In this document: positions 1 through 4,700 of the stretch, piece by piece
Layout: the number at the start of each line of letters is the position of its first letter
How positions within the stretch are numbered: the first letter of the stretch is position 1
Source: Legionella genomosp. 1
GTDB taxonomy: Bacteria; Pseudomonadota; Gammaproteobacteria; Legionellales; Legionellaceae
Reading direction: 5' to 3'
NCBI GenBank assembly: GCA_945862275.1
Contig: CAMAYA010000083.1
Location: 1 to 5,752 of the forward strand
Length of the DNA: 5,752 bases
Translations under genes and position numbers: made by a program
Notes under the pieces: model-generated
Told to the model about the DNA's origin: nothing
The model's database searches: none
What the model saw: the letters and a program-made list of their open reading frames with translations, nothing else

Positions 1-2
1 AA

Positions 3-215
3 CGCTTTGCGCGTTTTGGGTTACGGCTGCATCCGGATAAAACCAAGCTGGTGGATTTTCGACGCCCACGAGGTCAAAAAGACTCGACAGGTGGCGCAGA
101 AAGAGAGGTCAAGGTGTTTGATTTTCTTGGCTTCACGCACTACTGGGCCAAATCGTTAAAGGGTAGATGGGTTATCAAACGCAAAACGTTCATACCGAGG
201 AGCCGTATGCGCTAA
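3..215 (+). pseudogene. ltrA: Group II intron reverse transcriptase/maturase, C-terminal fragment with X domain deleted
   Basis: The frame is open from the left edge to TAA at 213-215, giving 70 visible residues. It matches the end of the reverse-transcriptase domain of group II intron proteins: the RT6-like stretch GLRLHPDKTKLVDF, then the RT7-like FDFLGFTHYW, then KGRWVIKRKT. The catalytic YADD would lie upstream, outside the window. In intact proteins roughly a hundred or more residues of maturase (X) domain follow KRKT. Here only about eight residues (FIPRSRMR) follow before the stop, and those last codons already read through intron domain V. An internal deletion therefore seems to have removed the X domain and the rest of domain IV, with a junction at about 186-199. 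The intact protein copies intron RNA into DNA and helps it splice; this version should not be able to. The family call is confident. The deletion is inferred from the missing domain. Confidence 0.85.
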
Positions 216-233
216 TGTGCGCACGTTCGGATC
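200..233 (+). ncRNA. Group II intron domain V
   Basis: A 34-nt hairpin, the canonical length of domain V, starts with GAGCCG. The AGC catalytic triad is at 201-203. The lower helix pairs 200-207 with 226-233, a two-base bulge lies at 224-225, and the upper helix pairs TGCGC (208-212) with GCGCA (219-223). Two positions are off: G202 faces A231 and T206 faces T227. The loop (213-218) is TAATGT and not the usual GNRA tetraloop. The TAA stop of the reverse-transcriptase fragment is in this loop. Domain V is the catalytic core of the ribozyme, so these changes suggest weak or lost activity. Confidence 0.7.
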
Positions 234-234
234 T

Positions 235-269
235 GTGGGAGTTTACGGTGGGCGACCACCGTTCGCCAC
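235..269 (+). ncRNA. Group II intron domain VI
   Basis: The inner stem is ACGGTGG (245-251) with CCACCGT (256-262), a perfect 7-bp helix capped by a GCGA tetraloop of GNRA type (252-255). The outer stem pairs GTGG (235-238) with CCAC (266-269). The position directly after domain V fits domain VI, which carries the branch-point adenosine. I did not assign the branch point with confidence. The intron should end within a few bases after 269. Confidence 0.65.
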
Positions 270-271
270 CC

Positions 272-428
272 GGCCATTGGTTTTATAAGGACGGCACTCA
301 GTCATGCCGTCACGAAAAGTTTCATGTTAACCCCTTTATTATTCCTGATACTTCTTTAGCGGCGAATGTTAAAAAAACTTGATATGTCCAGGATCGGTTG
401 ACATGTCATCTTTAGACTTACGTTGTCA
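272..428. other. Intergenic spacer, no gene recognised
   Basis: The spacer lies between the intron end and the stop codon of the barrel gene. It holds a perfect 6-bp inverted repeat, ACGGCA (291-296) and TGCCGT (305-310), with an 8-base loop and no following T-tract. It also holds the minus-strand terminator listed separately. A minus-strand ATG at 325-323 follows a good AAAGGGG ribosome-binding site, but the frame stops after seven codons (MKLFVTA), so it is at most the remains of a gene start. Confidence 0.5.
371..408 (-). terminator. Probable rho-independent terminator of the barrel gene
   Basis: Read on the minus strand, TGACATGTC (408-400) pairs with GACATATCA (388-380) in a 9-bp stem with one mismatch and an 11-base loop. 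It is followed by AG and seven T residues (377-371). It begins 21 bases after the stop codon of the barrel gene, the usual place. The stem is A+T-rich, so efficiency may be modest. A mobile-element terminal repeat is the alternative reading. Confidence 0.55.
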
Positions 429-1223
429 TTACGATACCACCGTAATACCCGCGCCAACATAATGCTCAATGCCTCCCGGTGCCAGGCTGGTGAGGCGCTG
501 GCCAAATTCAATGTCGACGGCTGCTTTTGATCCCAGTTGATAAATCAGGCCAGCATCGCCCATAAAACCGCTTCCCAGATTTGGTCCTATTGTGCTCTGG
601 CCAAATGCTTCAGCAAAAAGATAAAAGGTTGGTATGGGGGAATAAGCCAAGTTGAAGCTGGGATTGATACTGTTACACCGTTCTCCACCGAAAAGGCTTG
701 GGGTTGTTAACGTGCTGCCGCCGACCATAAGCCCCACTGAAATGGCAGGCGTTAGGGCGTAAAGAGCAATTCCATTCAGGCTTGCTCCGGTGCCTTGACT
801 ACCAAAAACCTGGCTTCCTCCGGGAAGATTAACCAGGCCTTGAACGGATACGATCCAGTCATCTGTCGCGATCACCTCATGTTTGCCCCCGAGCGTGGTT
901 GTACTAAATCCGGAAAGTGCCGGGGTTGATGTGCGGTTATAATTGGGCACTTGAACAAATACTTCGCTATGCGCGGGTAATCCCAAGCTTAATTGCGTTA
1001 CTGGTGCATTTTGTAGTGTGCCTGCGGGGGTCAGCTGTTGGTATTGAAAACCTCCCTCGATCATCACTTTTGTATTGGGCACAACACAAGGGGTATCGGT
1101 TACGCTTCCTCTATCCGTGAGGCTCAGGATGGATGGGGCATAACATTGGTGATGTGATTCGGTGGCGAAACTCGCAGTGCATATAATTGAAAAAAGGGAT
1201 GCATAATATAGTTTGTATAACAT
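429..1223 (-). CDS. Secreted outer-membrane beta-barrel protein (MetA/transporter-like)
   Basis: Encodes 264 residues from the ATG at 1223-1221. This start gives a clean Sec signal peptide: MLYK, a hydrophobic core YYASLFSIICTASFA, and probable cleavage after Ala20 before TES. The frame continues upstream to an ATG at 1304, but that would bury the signal sequence behind 27 polar and mixed residues. GGAG at 1238-1235 lies 11 bases before the chosen start. The mature part has alternating hydrophobic/polar strands separated by Gly/Asn/Ser-rich turns, for example SVGLMVGGSTL, PTFYLFAEAFGQ, GDAGLIYQLGSKAAVDIEFGQRL and HYVGAGITV. That layout is typical of the proteobacterial outer-membrane family often annotated as phenol-degradation MetA-like or simply transporter. 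Two cysteines near the mature N-terminus (CYAPS, DTPCVV) could form a disulfide. The last residue is Ser, not the usual aromatic of barrel proteins. No substrate can be named. It appears monocistronic, with its own terminator. Confidence 0.75.
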   Translation of the reverse strand: MLYKLYYASLFSIICTASFATESHHQCYAPSILSLTDRGSVTDTPCVVPNTKVMIEGGFQYQQLTPAGTLQNAPVTQLSLGLPAHSEVFVQVPNYNRTSTPALSGFSTTTLGGKHEVIATDDWIVSVQGLVNLPGGSQVFGSQGTGASLNGIALYALTPAISVGLMVGGSTLTTPSLFGGERCNSINPSFNLAYSPIPTFYLFAEAFGQSTIGPNLGSGFMGDAGLIYQLGSKAAVDIEFGQRLTSLAPGGIEHYVGAGITVVS

Positions 1224-1234
1224 GGTGTTACCGG

Positions 1235-1238
1235 CTCC
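1235..1238 (-). promoter_or_regulatory. Ribosome-binding site of the barrel gene
   Basis: GGAG on the minus strand (within TAACGGAGCC) lies 11 bases before the ATG at 1223. The spacing is slightly long, but no comparable motif precedes the longer in-frame ATGs at 1256 and 1304. It therefore supports the shorter, signal-peptide start. Confidence 0.45.
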
Positions 1239-1352
1239 GTTAAGAAATAATAGCATAAAAGGCAAAGGGTCAGGGCTTGAACGTTGGCTGACCGTCGCGA
1301 TCACAAAAATTGGCCGAAATTACTGCGCTTTGCAGCCAGCATTCCTGCAATG

Positions 1353-1381
1353 AGGATAAGATGGTGACAGGGTTTTTGCAA
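1353..1381 (-). promoter_or_regulatory. Possible sigma-70 promoter for the barrel gene
   Basis: On the minus strand TTGCAA (1381-1376) and TATCCT (1358-1353) are separated by 17 bases, matching the -35 and -10 consensus at 4 of 6 positions each. Transcription would start near 1346 and leave a leader of about 120 bases. The match is modest and was picked by eye. Confidence 0.25.
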
Positions 1382-1399
1382 TAAAAAGTGGAACCAAGG

Positions 1400-1690
1400 G
1401 TTTACATTACATTAACCATACCACTCATCCCTAGCTCCTCTCCGCTTTGTGCTAGCAGATTCGATTTGTCTTCACAGACGCATCTACGGTTTCCCGCGGT
1501 TACATTGTCCTCAGAGCTTCAGACCACCAGATTACTCCAGTCGCATGTCCGGGTAGGGAACTACTGACGGAACAGTAGGTTGCTTACAGCTGGCTGCCTG
1601 TCGCAACAGTTTGTTTAGCGACTTCGTGTCGCAGTTTAAAACGCCTATACCCAAATGCGACAGCAGTGACCGTCTTGGCCGAACCACTAG
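1400..1690. other. Structured non-coding block, possible mobile-element RNA remnant
   Basis: About 290 bases between the divergent genes hold no protein I recognise but contain many inverted repeats: CTAGC/GCTAG (1431-1435, 1451-1455), GTCT/AGAC in the 1460s-1470s, CTACTG/CAGTAG (1561-1566, 1573-1578), GTTGC/GCAAC (1579-1583, 1603-1607), GCGAC/GTCGC (1618-1622, 1628-1632) and TGTCGCA/TGCGACA (1627-1633, 1656-1662). Read on the minus strand, the texture (short helices, GAAACC and GGAGAGGAGC segments) gives an impression of the 5' part of a bacterial group II intron, but no 5' boundary consensus or tertiary motif could be pinned down. A minus-strand frame of 110 codons (1864-1532) crosses it and overlaps the giant gene; it has no family I know. 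Treat as an unexplained structured region. Confidence 0.3.
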
Positions 1691-1717
1691 ACAATTTGGA
1701 CTATTTCCGTTTATTCT
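1688..1717 (+). promoter_or_regulatory. Possible sigma-70 promoter for the giant gene
   Basis: TAGACA (1688-1693, 5 of 6 to the -35 consensus) and TATTCT (1712-1717, 4 of 6 to the -10 consensus) are 18 bases apart. Transcription would begin near 1724, leaving a leader of about 25 bases before the ATG at 1749. The -10 is imperfect, and the call rests on position and spacing. Confidence 0.3.
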
Positions 1718-1736
1718 GACACCACTAACCGTTGAA

Positions 1737-1742
1737 AAGGAG
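1737..1742 (+). promoter_or_regulatory. Ribosome-binding site of the giant gene
   Basis: AAGGAG is a near-perfect Shine-Dalgarno sequence six bases before the ATG at 1749. It decides the start, because the same frame is open upstream back to the TAG at 1554-1556 and offers GTG (1626) and TTG (1611) alternatives that lack such a site. Confidence 0.75.
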
Positions 1743-1748
1743 TTGAAC

Positions 1749-4700
1749 ATGCCTAGGGAAACCTCACCCATAATTATTCGCATGATACAAGCGGATAGAC
1801 AAGCCATTAACCGAATGATTAAACATAAGCGTGCTGAATTTGAATGTGTAATTAAAAGAGGCATCGTCTCTATGTTGAACGCCCAAGCCGAGCGCAGCCA
1901 ATTGTCTGAGCAGCATGGTCAATACTTGGGTTTTCTTACTGCAGGCAATCAAACCAAGAAAAAACAGGTGGCTGCAACAGCAAATTCGCTTAAAGAGTCC
2001 ACATCCTCAGCCCCTATGGGTTTGGGTAGCGCGGTTAGTTTAGCGGCCACAGGCGTTAGCGCCCTGGGCTCAGCTATCCTAGATAACGCGGAAATCAAAC
2101 GCCAGCAAACAGACGCTGAAGAGCGACTTTTTTCAGCACAAATCCTACATTATGTATCGTCAAAAGATTATGAAGCCATTGCGCAGCAGGTAGCGAGTAT
2201 TCTGAGTTATCGATTTCAGTTTTTACTATTTAGACTGGCCGCTGGCGAAAATGGTTATATCAAGCTAGCTAACTTTTTTGTCGCGTCAATGAAGACTTAT
2301 GCTATTGCACGACTACGTGAATATAAGGGTGAGGAGGTTAAGGCCCTGATTGATGCAGCTATTCCCCCTTCTACAGACGCATTAAGCTACCGAGAGTGGC
2401 CACAAGTTGACTTGTGTAACTTCAAAATGAGCCTGATGCTCGGTGTGCGTAAAACGCTCGACCTAGATGAGGATGCCAATCAAATTCTGGAGCGCTGTGG
2501 TCCAGCTGTGCGCGCATTACTCGGCGGTTACCAACAAAAGGTTGACTCTTTTACTGGACAGGTTGTCAATTACAATCCGTATACTATTCTTGGTGCTTTA
2601 AATCACGCGCCCATTCTTAATCATGATGCAGGGATCATTTCTGGCTTAGAAACCAATCATCGCAAACAAGAAGCGCTTGATGGCAGCATGAAGTATCCCA
2701 TGATTTTGTTAGGTCAAGGAGAAACCACTGCGGATTTAGGCGTCAACTTTGCGACAAAATCCATGGGTAAATTTCTGGATGAAGCCCATATTTTGGCTTT
2801 GCGTCGATTAGTTCCTGATTTTTTTGTATATGAAGTGAATTATGAGATTAGGGCTAAATCTAGCGCAGTCCAAACAATATCATTAAATGCAGCAGATTTG
2901 GTTTATCGTACAGAGAGTTACGAGTGCCCATGGACTGGGAAAAGAGAGATTATTCGCCAACAAAGAGTTTTGGGTCTTTATCAGGCTAGTCTAGGCGATA
3001 TTGAATATGAGGAAGTAGTTGCTACGGAGCATCATGGGAAACTTAAAGCAATGGAAATTGCTAGTAATCTGTTTGATGTTAATGAGGCTAGAAAGGACGG
3101 TATTCAGGCCAAAACAGAGTCTGAGCAGGCGCAGATAGAGCTTCATTCAGCTGACATTACTACAGATGACCATTTTTATAAAAGGCTTAAAGCTGTAAAG
3201 TCAGCAAAGTATGCGGCTTTGGCTGTAAGTGAGATAATGGCTGGTGTGATAAAATCTAATGCTCCAACGGAGGATTGCTTTAAATTATCAATCGATATTA
3301 TTGATACCGCTAGAGCCGCTCTTAATACAGCGCGTGACTTGCCGATAAAAGAAGCAAACATGCGCAAGCAGTTAACGATATTTTCTAGGCAAGCATTTCA
3401 ATGTGCAGAAGCTGCATTTGAGTTGCAAGCTTTTTGTCAAGACAGTTGGCAAACGGTTGTAGAACTGATGAATGCAGCTGCAATGCCTGCGCTAAGCAAG
3501 ACGTTGAATCAAAACGAAGAAATAGAGAGATCAAAAGCTCAAAGGTTGCTGCGCAACCAGATTGAAACCAGCTTAAACCGGTCATCGAAGCTTACAGAAC
3601 AGGCAATAGCAATTGCTAATTATGGACAAGATGCCACTATAGAACTGCAACAAGCCGCTGTTTTAGAGGCTATGTATGTGGCCGCCAGTAGCTTCAGAGA
3701 CGAGATTGACCATCCTGGGCCGAAAAATGATGTGCAGGCGCTGCTACAAATAATCGAGCTTTGCGTGCTTTACACGCAAAAAAATTATAATGACATTTGC
3801 TCTTCATTAGATACGGATGATTATTTCATAAATACAAACAATGATTGGCTCCAGAGTGTAAACCTGAGCGAGTTAAATTCAAGTCAAATCAAGGCAATCG
3901 TGCTAGCAACGGCCACAGCCACTCTTGAACAGGTTAAGAGTATATTAACCGAATCACAGTCTCTAGTAACCGAACTGAACTTATGGCAGTTATATATCAG
4001 TTTAGACCCCCAAGTAAAACAAAGAATTATTACTGCCAAAGACAACGCCGTTACAGCTAAAAATCTCAGTATATCTATATTAAGGAGTATTGAAGTCTCC
4101 CCTAAGAGTGAATTAAATATTGATAATGCTTACCTAGAGCGCGTGGCAGCAACAAATGAACTCAGCCGGCTGAGCTTTATATCGTGCACAAAAGAATCGA
4201 CGAGCTCTATAGCCGAACTAAGCTCGCCGCTACAGATACAATTAGCTGAACTTCAGACACAGATCAGATATTTAGATCGTGCTGTTAAAATAAATCACTC
4301 CAAATTAGCAACTCAAGCCCATGATCGTCTGATCGAAACAACCAGTCAATTCTGTGGCGCCATGTCATTCAACAACATTATTAGTCAAGCTAGACTTGTC
4401 AGGCGAGCGTTTGATGCCGTTGAAAGTGCAGTTGCGGATGATTTTGAAGTAGTAAATTTATTCATCAGTCAGACTCAGCAGGCAATAGACGAGGCTAAAC
4501 AAGCAGTACAAGCGATTGCGTGTATTGAAGGAAAATTGCTATATATGAAAAAAATATGCTTAGAAGAGACAGACTCAGACGAGAGTGTTTCAACGCAAAA
4601 TAGCAATCTTGATAGTAGTGTTTTACACACTAGCGTTCATGTGAACGTACCGTTTGTTATAGACAAAAAATTAGACAATTTAATCAAAGGATTCAGTCAG

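Larger units (their letters stand above)
1..271 (+). mobile_element. 3' end of a degenerate group II intron
   Basis: This stretch combines the tail of the intron-encoded reverse transcriptase with domains V and VI, in the order expected at the 3' end of a bacterial group II intron. The 5' part, including domain I and most of the open reading frame, lies left of the window. The 3' boundary is placed just after the CCAC arm that closes domain VI, so it is uncertain by a few bases. Downstream sequence shows no gene clearly interrupted by the insertion. Truncated reading frame and mismatches in domain V point to a decayed copy. Confidence 0.75.

Noticed and set aside
291..310. ACGGCA/TGCCGT hairpin as a terminator
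   Set aside because: No T-tract follows on either strand within a useful distance.
167..382. Plus-strand frame of 71 codons
   Set aside because: It overlaps the reverse-transcriptase frame and runs through intron domains V and VI; it has no ribosome-binding site and no protein-like pattern.
917..1120. Plus-strand frame of 67 codons
   Set aside because: It lies antisense inside the barrel gene and is explained by that gene's codon pattern.
1179..1181. Lipoprotein signal at Cys15 of the barrel protein
   Set aside because: The residues before the cysteine (SII) do not fit a lipobox, and a normal cleavage site follows at SFA.
1247..1252. TATTAT as -10 box for the barrel gene
   Set aside because: It is only about 25 bases from the ATG and no acceptable -35 lies at normal spacing.
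1224..1304. N-terminal extension of the barrel protein to the ATG at 1304
   Set aside because: It would put 27 residues before a good signal peptide, and there is no convincing ribosome-binding site upstream of 1304.
1532..1952. Minus-strand frames of 110 and 62 codons
   Set aside because: They are antisense to the start of the giant gene and the structured block, and have no recognisable domain or good ribosome-binding site. The possibility that the structured block is a mobile remnant is kept as a finding.
3176..3585. Minus-strand frames of 63 and 66 codons
   Set aside because: They are antisense inside the giant gene, which is a far better coding candidate.
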